From Candidatus Enterovibrio escicola (lineage in GTDB: Bacteria; Pseudomonadota; Gammaproteobacteria; Enterobacterales; Vibrionaceae), in the NCBI RefSeq assembly GCF_002464935.1, contig NZ_NBYY01000036.1, positions 1-64,000 on the forward strand: a stretch of 64,000 nucleotides of DNA, given 5' to 3'. A program made the translations under genes and the position numbers. How positions within the stretch are numbered: position 1 is the stretch's first letter; each line of letters starts with the position of its first letter. Positions 38,240 to 47,780 of the stretch are shown piece after piece. The notes under the pieces are model-generated. The model was not told the DNA's origin. It saw only the letters and a program-made list of their open reading frames with translations, and did no database searches.

Positions 38240-40068
38240 AAGAATTGTTTCCCAATTGTCTGAACTAATCGCAATTCCTACGATCAGATCATCATGGAGT
38301 TAAGCGGGAGATGATGCGGGAACAGGGAAATGACAAGCACAATATCAGTAACTGGAAACAATATAATCAAGCATTAGTAAACCGTGGCTCAGAAGGCCTT
38401 CTTAGTTCGGTTTTTATGTTGATGAATGTTCCCCTGAAATCCCCTACATACACCTGCATTAGTAAGTGTTCTAAGACCGTAAAAGTTAAGATCCGTTTAC
38501 CGAGTCTAGGAGCTGTGGCCCACGTCGTTATTGATACTACAGACCTAAAAGTCTACAGCGAAGATAAATAGAAAACGCGTAAACACGGTAAGCTGAAACG
38601 GTGTATCTATCGCAAACTTCATCTTGCCATGGCTGTATCTACTCATGAGGTTATTACTGCAGAAATTAGCCTCGTTTCTGTGGGTGACCATGAGGTTTTA
38701 TCTATAATTGGTTAACCTATTATGACGAAAGATACAGCAAGTTGGTGCTGATGGATCTTATGACACAAGAGCATGTCGCCACGTACTAAAGAACAAAGGA
38801 ATAATGCCCAGTATTCCACTTCGAAGTAATTCTGGGTACTAGGAGGAAGGGCATGCTAGAAATGAAGCTGTAAAGGCTTTAAAAGAGGACAAACAGGCGG
38901 AGTAAAAAAGGACAGGGGTTATCACAAACGCTCATTAACCTGAGCTGCGCATAAGAAATAAACTAAATGTCCAAATTGCGATCTGATTGTTTGAAAAAAA
39001 CTATTGACTGCATAAGGACTTGGGTATGAATAACTTAGACGCTGTTTTGTTAAAGTCGACGATTTCTGCCAAACTTTCCTCCCTTTATGGGAAAACACTT
39101 CATTTCTTCCGGTATCAAATAAAGAAACAAACCTTTTCGCCTCTCAGTTAACGAAGTGATGAGGATAGTGATAGCTTTTCATTAATCGGGGTATCGAGAC
39201 TTAAAAACCTATTACATCCACTTTAGCTTGCCTCTATTTCACCAACTAATTTCCTGAATTAGTCAGCTACACGAACATGCTCAAACTCATGCAAGGTATT
39301 CTGGTCCCACTTTGCTCTTACTTCACTCACCGTCAGGCAAGGCTAACATGGATTGCCTTCGTTAATTCGTCCAAGCTACAGATTTATCACAATCTACGCA
39401 TTCTCAGACATCAGGTTTTTAAATGTACCTCGAAGCGAGGAAAAGGAACAATGGGGTGGTTCTACGGTTTCCAATTACACCTGATTATCAATCACCAAAG
39501 TGGCATTATCTCGGTTACATTGACGATAATTGACGTGGATGATAGAGTGCATGTATCAAAATGGCTGATGATCTTTGGGTGTGTTTATACGGAGACAAAG
39601 GTTATATCTCTGCTCCATTGGAGCGGGAACTTGCAGACAAGGGAGTGACACTGATAACGGGTGTAAAAAAGAATATGAAACCAAAAGTGATGAAACTTTA
39701 AACCCGCCTGATACTCCGGAAATGATTTATTATTGAAACTGTTTTTGATCAACTAAAAACATATCCTAAATCGAGCACCCTCGGCACCGTAGTTATATCA
39801 GTTTTAGGGTTAACTTGCTGGCGGAGCTTATCGCGTATTCATTTCAACTAAAGAAACTGAGTATCAAGATGACTAGTGTTTGATAAGCAAGCGCTTATGC
39901 AGATCTGAGGTTAATTACAATACTCGTATTAGTGAAGAGCTAGCAAATGTGAAAGCAATGAACAGAGTTATAAGACTCGGTATGCCTGTTCAGCAGCAGA
40001 TAAATAAAGACTGTAAAGAAGATTGGGATAAGTGCGTTATAGGTCTGATTTAATCAACAACGCCTTTT
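38240..40068 (+). mobile_element. IS5-family copy interrupted by IS982
   Basis: Left part 38240-38936 (MREQGNDKHNISNWKQYNQALVN, LLSSVFMLMNVPLKSPTYTCISKCSKTVKVKIRLPSLGAVAHVVIDTTDLKVY, HHVLKNKGIMPSIPLRS) and right part 39913-40068 (ISEELANVKAMNRVIRLGMPVQQQINKDC) flank an IS982 copy at 38937-39912. Compared with other IS5 copies about 57 bp are missing at the insertion point. The N-terminal domain also has an internal deletion. Confidence 0.8.
38937..39912 (+). mobile_element. IS982-family copy of the dead subfamily, inserted in IS5
   Basis: Full length with termini AACCTGAGCTGCGCATAAG and CTTATGCAGATCTGAGGTT. It shares the early TAA (39183-39185), the AGCTTG +1 insertion and the second TAA (39247-39249) with the copies at 4133 and 9883. 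The longest frame is 39277-39648 (MLKLMQGILVPLCSYFTHRQARLTWIAFVNSSKL...). Confidence 0.88.
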
Positions 40069-40517
40069 AGGCCTGTGGCATTAATAACGACGTGTGCGAC
40101 AACTCCTTGACTCGGTAAACGGTACTTAACTTTTACAGTCTTAGAACACATTACTAATGTAGGTCTCTGTAGAGGATTTCAGCGTGATATTCATCAACGT
40201 AAAAACCGAACTGAGAAGGCCTTTTAATCCACGAAGTGGGAGCTTAGAAATACCTTTCACCATCAGTGCTGTTTCAATATCGATATCCGAAAATATAAAA
40301 CCACGGGTATGATGACCGTGATGCTTTAGACAATGCTATTACTTAATGGTATCGTCGTCTATCCAAAAAGTGACAAAACTTCTGTTTGCTAATGCTTAAT
40401 TATATTGTTTCCAGTTTCTGATATTGTGCTTAGCCTTTCCCCTTATCACCTCCCGTTGAACTCCATGATGATCTGATCGTAGGAATTGCGATTAGTTTAG
40501 ATATTTGGGAAACAACA
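40069..40517 (-). mobile_element. IS5-family 5' fragment
   Basis: Minus-strand N-terminal portion through the first DDE block (AHVVINATGLK, FIFSDIDIETALMVKGISKLPLRGLKGLLSSVFTLMNI) with its left terminus at 40517. It lies head to head with the preceding IS5 right end. Confidence 0.75.
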
Positions 40518-41310
40518 CAGATCAAAGAGGGTTCTATCTTATAGAGATGGGTTTAAAAGCAAGTATCATGCTAAGAAATTACACAATTCCATGTAAAAAG
40601 AAAGATATAAACGGGCTTTTCGTTGATTTAAATGATTGGGACAACATGTCTACAAGGAACCTCAATGAGAAATATACTACCTGCCGTCGGCTAACTCACC
40701 AATGGTACTTCGGTCGTAGTTCCAGCTGTGTTAACTAGCCTCCGACAACAAATTCATATTGCCTAAGAATGTAAACGGTATTCGTATTTTCCTAGCGGAT
40801 TTCGGTGTTAACTGCGATTAGATCGTGGTACAAAGTCAGAGCATTGATTTCTACGGCGGAAGTAGGATGCCAAGGTTCAATTAGCATGAACACAATCTTA
40901 ATTTGAGCTGTGAATCCATCAGTAGATTGGGGTAAGTACCCTAGATCGAGAGGTATTACACGGGGACTGTGAACGTCATTAATACTACACGACTAGTGTT
41001 ATACGGTGATAGCGAATACTTAGTATCACTAAACAATGTGGATCTAAACCGCAAATGAAACTTGGCTCGATATGATGCACAAATATCAAATATAAGGGAA
41101 CGTCTTAAATGGTGTTCTTGCCACCAATCCTGTCACCTTTAATGTTGTCACCCGTTGACGTGGTTAGTCATCTTCCTAACTTATTGTAAATCAAGATTAT
41201 TACGCGATTCAAAGAGGTGATAAATGTTTAGAATACGAAATATGAACACCCGAACACATCGTTAATTTTCGCGTTTTTAAGCAGATGCGAATGAAAACAT
41301 TTCGTACGGA
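40518..41310. other. Unassigned, possibly a decayed gene upstream of gcvH
   Basis: Two plus-strand readings look protein-like: GLKASIMLRNYTIPCKKKDINGLFVDLNDWDNMSTRNLNEKYTTC (40550-40685) and, from about 40756 in another frame, PKNVNGIRIFLADFGVNCD-stop-IVVQSQSIDFYGGSRMPRFN. I do not recognise a family and the frame is not continuous. I looked for a glycine riboswitch before gcvH (purine-rich GGAGAG/CTCTC pairs) and did not find one. Confidence 0.35.
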
Positions 41311-41319
41311 GATGTATAA

Positions 41320-41697
41320 ATGGATAGAAAACTGAAGTTTAATGAAAGTCACGAGTGGATAAAAGACAATGGCAACGGTACGATCACTATCGGTATTTCT
41401 GATCATGCACAACAATTGCTTGGAGACGTAGTATTTGTTGATTTACCAAAAGTGGGCAGAAAAGTAAAAATTGGCGAAGGATTCTCACTCGTAGAATCGG
41501 CCAAGGTTGTATCGAACATCTACGCACCAGTCAACGGTGAAATCGTCGAAGTGAACAAAATTCTGGAAAGAAAACCAGAATTGATAAACGAAGAACCTTT
41601 TAATGGTGGTTGGATTGTCAAAATCAAGCTAACTGACAATTGCAACCTTGACCATCTGATGACGGCTGGTGTTTATCAAGCCAGTATCGAAAACTAA
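41320..41697 (+). CDS. gcvH: Glycine cleavage system H protein
   Basis: A 125-residue lipoyl carrier. The lipoylation site is Lys62 in FSLVESAKVVSNIYAPVNGEIVEVN, a slight variant of the usual ESVKAASDIYAPVSG. The N-terminus (KFNESHEWIKDNGNGTITIGISDHAQQLLGDVVFVDLP) and C-terminus (EEPFNGGWIVKIKL) match the family. It carries the aminomethyl intermediate between GcvP and GcvT and presents the lipoyl arm to lipoamide dehydrogenase. GGAG lies nine bases before ATG. gcvP follows 15 bases after the stop, so the two genes form an operon. Confidence 0.95.
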   Translation: MDRKLKFNESHEWIKDNGNGTITIGISDHAQQLLGDVVFVDLPKVGRKVKIGEGFSLVESAKVVSNIYAPVNGEIVEVNKILERKPELINEEPFNGGWIVKIKLTDNCNLDHLMTAGVYQASIEN

Positions 41698-41712
41698 TTC
41701 AGGATGATAAAC

Positions 41713-44577
41713 ATGATAGAATTACGCCTACTCGATCAACTTCAACCTCATGGTGAGTTCGTAACTCGTCATAATGGCCCGAATGATGCTGATCAGAAAG
41801 AGATGTTGCAAACTATAGCAACCAGCAGCCTCGATCACCTTATTGTAGAAACAATACCTTCTCATATTCGTTTAGCACAGCCTTTAGCTATTGATGATGC
41901 ATTAAGTGAAGTTGATATGCTTGACAAACTAAAAGCTATGGCTAGGAAAAATATCATCAAGTGTAGCCTCATTGGGCAAGGCTACTACGATACGCATACA
42001 CCAAACCCTATTCTACGTAACATCTTTGAAAATCCCAGTTGGTATACTGCTTATACGCCCTATCAACCAGAAATCTCACAAGGCCGTCTTGAATCACTAT
42101 TAAACTTCCAGCAAATGGTGATGGATTTAACTGGCATGGAACTGGCAAACTCATCTCTGTTGGATGAAGCAACGGCAGCAGCAGAGTCCATGACACTGTG
42201 TAAACGAGGGGGAAAAAGTAAGAGCAACACCTTTTTCGCTGCAGACGATGTCCACCCGCAAACACTCGACGTCCTTAAGACCCGCGCCCGTTTCATGGGC
42301 TTTGATGTTGTTATTGGACCTACAGATTCACTGCCACAATACGATGTGTTTGGTGCGTTACTGCAATATCCAGGTACTACAGGTCAAGTACGTGAACTGA
42401 CAGATCTGATTGCACATGCACAATCCAATAATGCACTGATTTCTATCGCTACTGATTTACTATCTCTAACACTGCTTAAAGCACCGGGAGAAATGGGAGC
42501 TGATATCGTCATTGGTTCAGCACAACGATTTGGTATACCTATGGGTTATGGTGGACCTCACGCGGCTTTTATGGCAATACGTGACAAACTAAAACGAGCT
42601 ATCCCAGGTCGAATCATTGGAGTGACTATCGATTCGAAGGGTCACCAAGCATTAAGAATGGCGCTGCAAACGCGTGAACAACATATCCGCAGGGAAAAAG
42701 CGACATCAAATATTTGTACTGCACAAGCATTACTGGCAAACATGGCAGCATTCTATGTGGTTTACCATGGACCAACCGGTCTGAAAAAAATCGCACGTCG
42801 TGTACATCACTTTGCAGCATTGGCTGCAACTGCGTTTAATCATGCAGGTATTGAATTAGCATTTCGTTATTTTTTTGATACTATCACCCTGAAAACCGGT
42901 AATCAAACAGATGCACTGTTCCAGAAAGCACAAGATGCAGGTTTCAACTTACGCAAGCTTGATGGTCAACTGGGTATCAGCTTTGATGAAACCACCACGT
43001 TGAACGATGTTAACGGTTTGCTAACTGCATTAACTGATGAAACAAATATTGCACGGTTTGCTATTTCGATTGAAGCTGATGAATTCTCGGCTATTCCGAT
43101 GGTTTGCCGGCGTACCACAGATTTTCTAACACATCCGGTCTTTAACACTTACCATAGTGAAACTCAGTTAATACGTTATATGAAAAAGCTTGAAAATAAA
43201 GACTTTTCCTTGAGTAATGGTATGATCCCTTTGGGTAGCTGCACCATGAAGTTAAATGCCACTTCGGAGATGATCCCCGTGACGTGGCCTGAATTTGGCG
43301 CATTGCATCCGTTCGTACCCGCAGATCAAGCACTCGGTTACACAGAACTAGTTGATTCATTAAGCAAAATGTTATGCAAAATTACAGGTTATAATAAGAT
43401 TTCATTGCAACCAAACTCCGGTGCACAGGGTGAATATGCTGGCTTAATTGCTATTCGTCGATATCATGAAAGCCGTGGCGATAGCCACCGTAACGTTTGT
43501 TTGATCCCAAGCTCTGCGCATGGCACAAACCCTGCCTCTGCGACTATGGTCTCCATGAGAGTGGTGGTGGTTGGTTGTGATAAAAACGGCAACGTCAATA
43601 TTGATGATCTCAAATCGAAGATCGATAAGCATCGTGACAAACTTTCTTGCATCATGATCACTTATCCATCGACACACGGTGTATACGAAGAAACAGTGCA
43701 ACAAGTATGTGAATTAGTGCATAAATCAGGAGGTCAAGTCTACCTTGATGGTGCTAATATGAATGCCCAAGTTGGTCTTACCAGCCCAGGATTTATTGGT
43801 TCAGATGTCTCTCATTTTAACCTTCATAAAACTTTCTGTATTCCTCATGGTGGTGGCGGTCCAGGTATGGGACCAATCGGCGTAAAATCACACCTCGCAC
43901 CGTTCTTACCTGGTCATGTTGAAGACGGTACGGCGTTTGCTGTGTCTGCTGCAAAATTTGGCAGTGCCTCGATCCTGCCGATCTCTTGGGCTTATATCAC
44001 CATGATGGGTGGTCAAGGTCTGATGGAAGCGACCAAGATAGCGATCTTGAATGCAAACTACCTGATAGAGCGTTTACGTCCTTACTACCCTCTACTCTAT
44101 CACGGGACACACGGACGAGTTGCGCATGAGTGTATCATTGACATTCGTCCTATTAGAGAAGCGTCAGGCATTAATGAAGAAGATATCGCAAAACGGTTGA
44201 TGGACTTTGGATTTCATGCACCCACTATGTCCTTCCCCATAGCTGGAACACTCATGATTGAGCCAACGGAAAGTGAAGACAAAACGGAAATAGATCGTTT
44301 CTGCGACGCAATGATAGCAATTAGCAAAGAAATAATGAAAGTACAGGACGGTGAATGGACATTAGAAAACAACCCACTAGTCAATGCACCACATACACAA
44401 GCTGATTTGATGGTAGAGACATGGGAACATCCCTATAGTCGTGAGCAGGCGTGCTTCCCAAGTAAACATTCCAAAGAAGCTAAATACTGGCCAACAGTTA
44501 ACCGTATCAACAATGCTTACGGTGACCGAAACCTAGTTTGCTCCTGCCCAAGCATTCAAGATGACATAAGAAACTAA
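41713..44577 (+). CDS. gcvP: Glycine dehydrogenase (decarboxylating), P protein
   Basis: A 954-residue homodimeric-type P protein (alpha and beta halves fused). The N-terminal half contains [46 protein letters not shown]. The PLP lysine lies in [26 protein letters not shown] near residue 700. It decarboxylates glycine and passes the aminomethyl group to GcvH. An ATG at 41704 is in frame, but AGGA at 41701-41704 overlaps it and is correctly spaced from ATG 41713, which also gives the family-like start [24 protein letters not shown]. The frame is intact over 2.9 kb, striking in this IS-rich setting. A hairpin follows the stop directly. Confidence 0.96.
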   Translation: MIELRLLDQLQPHGEFVTRHNGPNDADQKEMLQTIATSSLDHLIVETIPSHIRLAQPLAIDDALSEVDMLDKLKAMARKNIIKCSLIGQGYYDTHTPNPILRNIFENPSWYTAYTPYQPEISQGRLESLLNFQQMVMDLTGMELANSSLLDEATAAAESMTLCKRGGKSKSNTFFAADDVHPQTLDVLKTRARFMGFDVVIGPTDSLPQYDVFGALLQYPGTTGQVRELTDLIAHAQSNNALISIATDLLSLTLLKAPGEMGADIVIGSAQRFGIPMGYGGPHAAFMAIRDKLKRAIPGRIIGVTIDSKGHQALRMALQTREQHIRREKATSNICTAQALLANMAAFYVVYHGPTGLKKIARRVHHFAALAATAFNHAGIELAFRYFFDTITLKTGNQTDALFQKAQDAGFNLRKLDGQLGISFDETTTLNDVNGLLTALTDETNIARFAISIEADEFSAIPMVCRRTTDFLTHPVFNTYHSETQLIRYMKKLENKDFSLSNGMIPLGSCTMKLNATSEMIPVTWPEFGALHPFVPADQALGYTELVDSLSKMLCKITGYNKISLQPNSGAQGEYAGLIAIRRYHESRGDSHRNVCLIPSSAHGTNPASATMVSMRVVVVGCDKNGNVNIDDLKSKIDKHRDKLSCIMITYPSTHGVYEETVQQVCELVHKSGGQVYLDGANMNAQVGLTSPGFIGSDVSHFNLHKTFCIPHGGGGPGMGPIGVKSHLAPFLPGHVEDGTAFAVSAAKFGSASILPISWAYITMMGGQGLMEATKIAILNANYLIERLRPYYPLLYHGTHGRVAHECIIDIRPIREASGINEEDIAKRLMDFGFHAPTMSFPIAGTLMIEPTESEDKTEIDRFCDAMIAISKEIMKVQDGEWTLENNPLVNAPHTQADLMVETWEHPYSREQACFPSKHSKEAKYWPTVNRINNAYGDRNLVCSCPSIQDDIRN

Positions 44578-44578
44578 T

Positions 44579-44607
44579 CTGAACGATCATGGAGAATGAT
44601 CATTCAG
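44579..44607. terminator. Hairpin directly after gcvP
   Basis: CTGAACGATCAT (44579-44590) pairs with ATGATCATTCAG (44596-44607) around GGAGA, one mismatch in 12. It begins one base after the gcvP stop. There is no strong T-run, so termination is plausible but not certain. Confidence 0.5.
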
Positions 44608-44733
44608 TTAGATGATCCTTGTACTTATATCTTTCTCACTTTAAACACCAACCTCAGGTGGGTAACAGTGGTTAAGGGCTCATCTGAAGCACTCATGCAA
44701 TAGTGAATTGAGCCATGGATACCGAGTTTAGTT

Positions 44734-44853
44734 AACCTGAGCTGCGCATAAGAAATGAACTAAATGCCCAAGTCTTTATGCAGTCAATAGTTTTTTAAAA
44801 CGATCAGATCTTGACTTTGATATTTAGTTCATTTCTTATGCGCAGCTCAGGTT
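44734..44853. repeat. 120-bp MITE-like element with two IS982 left termini
   Basis: Begins AACCTGAGCTGCGCATAAGA and ends with the reverse complement CTTATGCGCAGCTCAGGTT; both are the left (5') terminal repeat of IS982. The arms extend for about 27 bases, and the middle contains left-end sequence (GCAGTCAATAGTTTTTTAAA). No transposase sequence remains. An IS5 copy is truncated exactly at its right edge. Confidence 0.75.
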
Positions 44854-45680
44854 AATTACGAAGAGTAAGTTTAGGAATGAGCAACTGTTTATAGCGAAAT
44901 ATTGCCATCTCTGCTAATGATCGTTTGTGATAACTTCTGTCCTTTTTCACTCTGCTAGTTTATCCGCTTTTAAAGCCTTTACAGCTTTATTTTTAGGATG
45001 CTCTTCCTCCCAGTACCCCGCGTTGCCTTGAGGTGGAATACTGTGCGTTATTCCTTTGTTCTTCAGTACGTGGTGACACGCTCTTGTATCATAGGATCCA
45101 TTAGTACTGACTTGCTGTATCCTTCGTCGTAATGGGTTAACCAATATAGGTAAAATCTCATTATCTCACACAGAAACTAGGCTAATTGCTGCAGCAATAA
45201 CCTCATGAGTAAATACATCCACGGCAAGATGAAGTTTGCGCTAAAAACACCGTTTCTCCTTGCCGTGTTTACGTGTTTTCCATTCACTTCTCTGTATCCT
45301 TTTAGGACTGTAGTATCAATAACGACGTGGGAGACAGCTCCTTTATTCGGCAAACGGTACTTAATTTTTACGGTCTTAGAACACGTATTAATGCAGGTGT
45401 ATGTAGGGGATTTCAGGGGAACATTCATCAACGTAAAAACCGAACTGAGAAGGCCTTCTAATCCACGAAGTGGGAGCTTAGAAATACCTTTCACCATGAG
45501 TGCCGTTTCAATCGCGGTATCCAAAAAGTCACTGAGCCACGGTTTACTAATGCTTGATTATATTGTTTCCAGTTGCTGATATTGTGCTTGTCATTTCCCT
45601 GTTCCCGCATCATCTCCCGCTTAACTCCATGATGATCTGATCGTAGGAATTGCGATTAGTTCAGACATTTTGGAAACAGC
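44854..45680 (-). mobile_element. IS5-family copy, 3' end lost, between gcvP and gcvT
   Basis: Minus strand: MVNPLRRRIQQVSTNGSYDTRACHHVLKNKGITHSIPPQGNAGYWEEEHPKNKAVKALKADKLAE (44947-45144) and DTAIETALMVKGISKLPLRGLEGLLSSVFTLMNVPLKSPTYTC with NKGAVSHVVIDTTVLKGYREV (45177-45524). Left terminus near 45680. The C-terminal ~25% is replaced by the IS982-derived MITE. Confidence 0.8.
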
Positions 45681-45740
45681 ACCCCGCTGAAATGTTAATA
45701 TCTTAGCAACTCGACTCGCACCATGATCATGGAGTTAAAC

Positions 45741-46859
45741 ATGTTTCAGGATCTATTCAAAACCCCATTGCATGCATTGCATATTGAAATGGGTGGCAAG
45801 ATGATTCCATTCGCAAACCATGAAATGCCAGTTCAGTATGCATTGGGCGTACGTAAAGAACATATCCACTGTCGTAAACATGCAGGCCTGTTTGATGTTT
45901 CTCACATGGGTCAACTTCGTCTTCACGGTGTAAACGCAGCAAAATCACTTGAAACATTGGTGCCTGTAGACATCATCGATTTACCAATAGGGAAGCAACG
46001 TTACGCCTTGTTTACCAACAAACAAGGTGGCGTAATGGATGATTTTATGGTAACAAACTTAGGAGACCATCTATTTCTTGTGGTTAACGCTGCTTTCAAA
46101 GAACAAGATATCGCGCACTTGCGTGCTAATCTACTAGGCGAAGTTGAGCTCGAAGTGATTGAAGATCATGCGTTGCTTGCGTTGCAAGGCCCTGAGGCCG
46201 CTAAGGTATTGGCATCAATGAATCCTGCAGTGGCTGGCATGTTCTTTATGGATGCAGCGATGCTCGACTTGATTGGCATCGAATGTTTGGTGAGCCGTTC
46301 TGGATATACAGGCGAAGATGGTTATGAGATCTCAGTACCTGCGGATAGAGCCAATGAACTTGCTCGCGCATTGCTGGCAAACGTTGCTGTAGAGTGGATT
46401 GGTTTGGCTGCAAGAAATTCTTTACGTCTTGAATGTGGTTTGTGCCGGTATGGACACGATATCGATACCAGCACCACACCCGTAGAAGCAAGCCTGATAT
46501 GGGCATTGAGTAAAGTTCGATGTGCCGACGGTGAGCGTTCGGGTGGCTTCCCCGGTGCAAAAATTATTCTTGAGCAAGTTACCACCAAAAATGTATCTCG
46601 CAAGCGTGTTGGCTTAGTAGGTTTTAGAGGAACCATTGCTCGTGATGGTGCGATTCTGTTTAATGCAGATGATAAAGAAGTTGGTGTGGTGACCAGTGGT
46701 ACTTTTGGTCCAACAATAGGTTACCCCATTGCCATGGGGTATATATCAACACCGCTTGCAACAAGGGGTACGATAGTATTCGCTGAAGTCCGAAATAAGA
46801 AGTTAGCGATGACGGTTGAAAAAATACCACTTGTATCACAACGTTACCATCGTGGTTAA
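45741..46859 (+). CDS. gcvT: Aminomethyltransferase, glycine cleavage T protein
   Basis: A 372-residue folate-dependent aminomethyltransferase. Family blocks: LFKTPLHALHIEMGGKMIPFANHEMPVQY at the N-terminus, HAGLFDVSHMGQLRLHG near residue 47, EVIEDHALLALQGPEA, and SRSGYTGEDGYEISVP near 185. It transfers the methylene group from GcvH to tetrahydrofolate, releasing ammonia. An in-frame ATG at 45723 lies in what is probably IS-flank sequence; GGAG at 45731-45734 is six bases from ATG 45741, the chosen start. It is separated from gcvHP by about 1.1 kb of IS debris and a hairpin, so it must rely on its own promoter or read-through. Length is normal and no lesion is visible. Confidence 0.93.
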   Translation: MFQDLFKTPLHALHIEMGGKMIPFANHEMPVQYALGVRKEHIHCRKHAGLFDVSHMGQLRLHGVNAAKSLETLVPVDIIDLPIGKQRYALFTNKQGGVMDDFMVTNLGDHLFLVVNAAFKEQDIAHLRANLLGEVELEVIEDHALLALQGPEAAKVLASMNPAVAGMFFMDAAMLDLIGIECLVSRSGYTGEDGYEISVPADRANELARALLANVAVEWIGLAARNSLRLECGLCRYGHDIDTSTTPVEASLIWALSKVRCADGERSGGFPGAKIILEQVTTKNVSRKRVGLVGFRGTIARDGAILFNADDKEVGVVTSGTFGPTIGYPIAMGYISTPLATRGTIVFAEVRNKKLAMTVEKIPLVSQRYHRG

Positions 46860-46876
46860 GAATTACTGGTAACTTA

Positions 46877-46938
46877 GGTCATATATTCAATAAGTTAATT
46901 TCCGTCTAGAAAATGGGTTTCTTATGCGAAGTTCAGGT
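46877..46938. repeat. Fused scraps: MITE end and IS982 left terminus
   Basis: GGTCATATATTCAATAAGTT and TTTCCGTCTAGAAAAT (46877-46914) match the MITE at 1617/49203. TTTCTTATGCGAAGTTCAGG (46918-46937) is an IS982 left terminus. Both are cut. Confidence 0.6.
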
Positions 46939-47594
46939 TAAGTACCGTTATGCCGAGTAGGGGAGATGTTTCCCACGTCGTTATTGATACTACAGGCCTA
47001 AAAATATACAGAAAAGTGAATGGAAAATGCGTAAACACGGTAAGGAGAAACGGTGTATCTTGCGTAAACTTTATCTTGCCGTGGATGTCTCTTATGATGA
47101 GGTTATTGCTGCAGAACTTAGCCTAGTTTCTGTGTGGGATAATGAGATTTTACCTATATTGCTTAACCTATTACAACGAAAGATACAGCAAGTCAGTGCT
47201 GATGGAGCCTATGACACAAGAGCATGTCACCACGTACTGAAGAACAAAGGAATAACGCACAGTATTCCACCTCGAGGCAACGCGGGGTACTGAGAGAAAG
47301 GGCATCCTAGACATGAAGCTGTAAAGGCTTTTAAAGAGGATAAACTGGCGGAGTGTACACAGAATCATAGTGATCACAAATGCTCATTAGCAGAGACAGT
47401 AATATTTCGCTATAAACAGTTGCTTAGCCCTAAACTCACTCTTCATCATTACGATGCTCAAGTTAGTGAAGTGCTGGTAAATGTGGAAGAGATGAACAAA
47501 GTATAAGACTCGGTATGCCTGTTCGCTAGAAGACAAATTAATACTTTAAAAATATTGGGATCAGTGCGTTATAGGCCTGACTTAATCAACAACG
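46939..47594 (+). mobile_element. IS5-family 3' part
   Basis: Catalytic and C-terminal regions remain: VSHVVIDTTGLKIYRKVNGKCVNTVRRNG-like start, MRKHGKEKRCILRKLYLAVDVSYDEVIAAELSLVSVWDNEILPILLNLLQRKIQQVSADGAYDTRACHHVLKNKGITHSIPPRGNAGY (47027-47293), then a stop and the tail. Right terminus GGCCTGACTTAATCAACAAC near 47594. Confidence 0.8.
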
Positions 47595-47780
47595 CCACTC
47601 CTAATTAATTAGAGTAAGTAAAAAACTTTCTATTGGCCATTAAATATACGTTTTGTTACACTAGGGTACAATGCGATTAGAGGTAACCGCTTACGCCTGT
47701 TGTAAATTATATCAAAAACTATGTTCTAAATGTTCTATCAGAGGAAAATAATTTCATCTCAATGGAGAAAGTAAAATCGC

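Noticed and set aside
40740-41319. Glycine riboswitch upstream of gcvH
   Set aside because: I searched by eye for the paired GGAGAG/CTCTC-type aptamer segments and did not find a convincing one.
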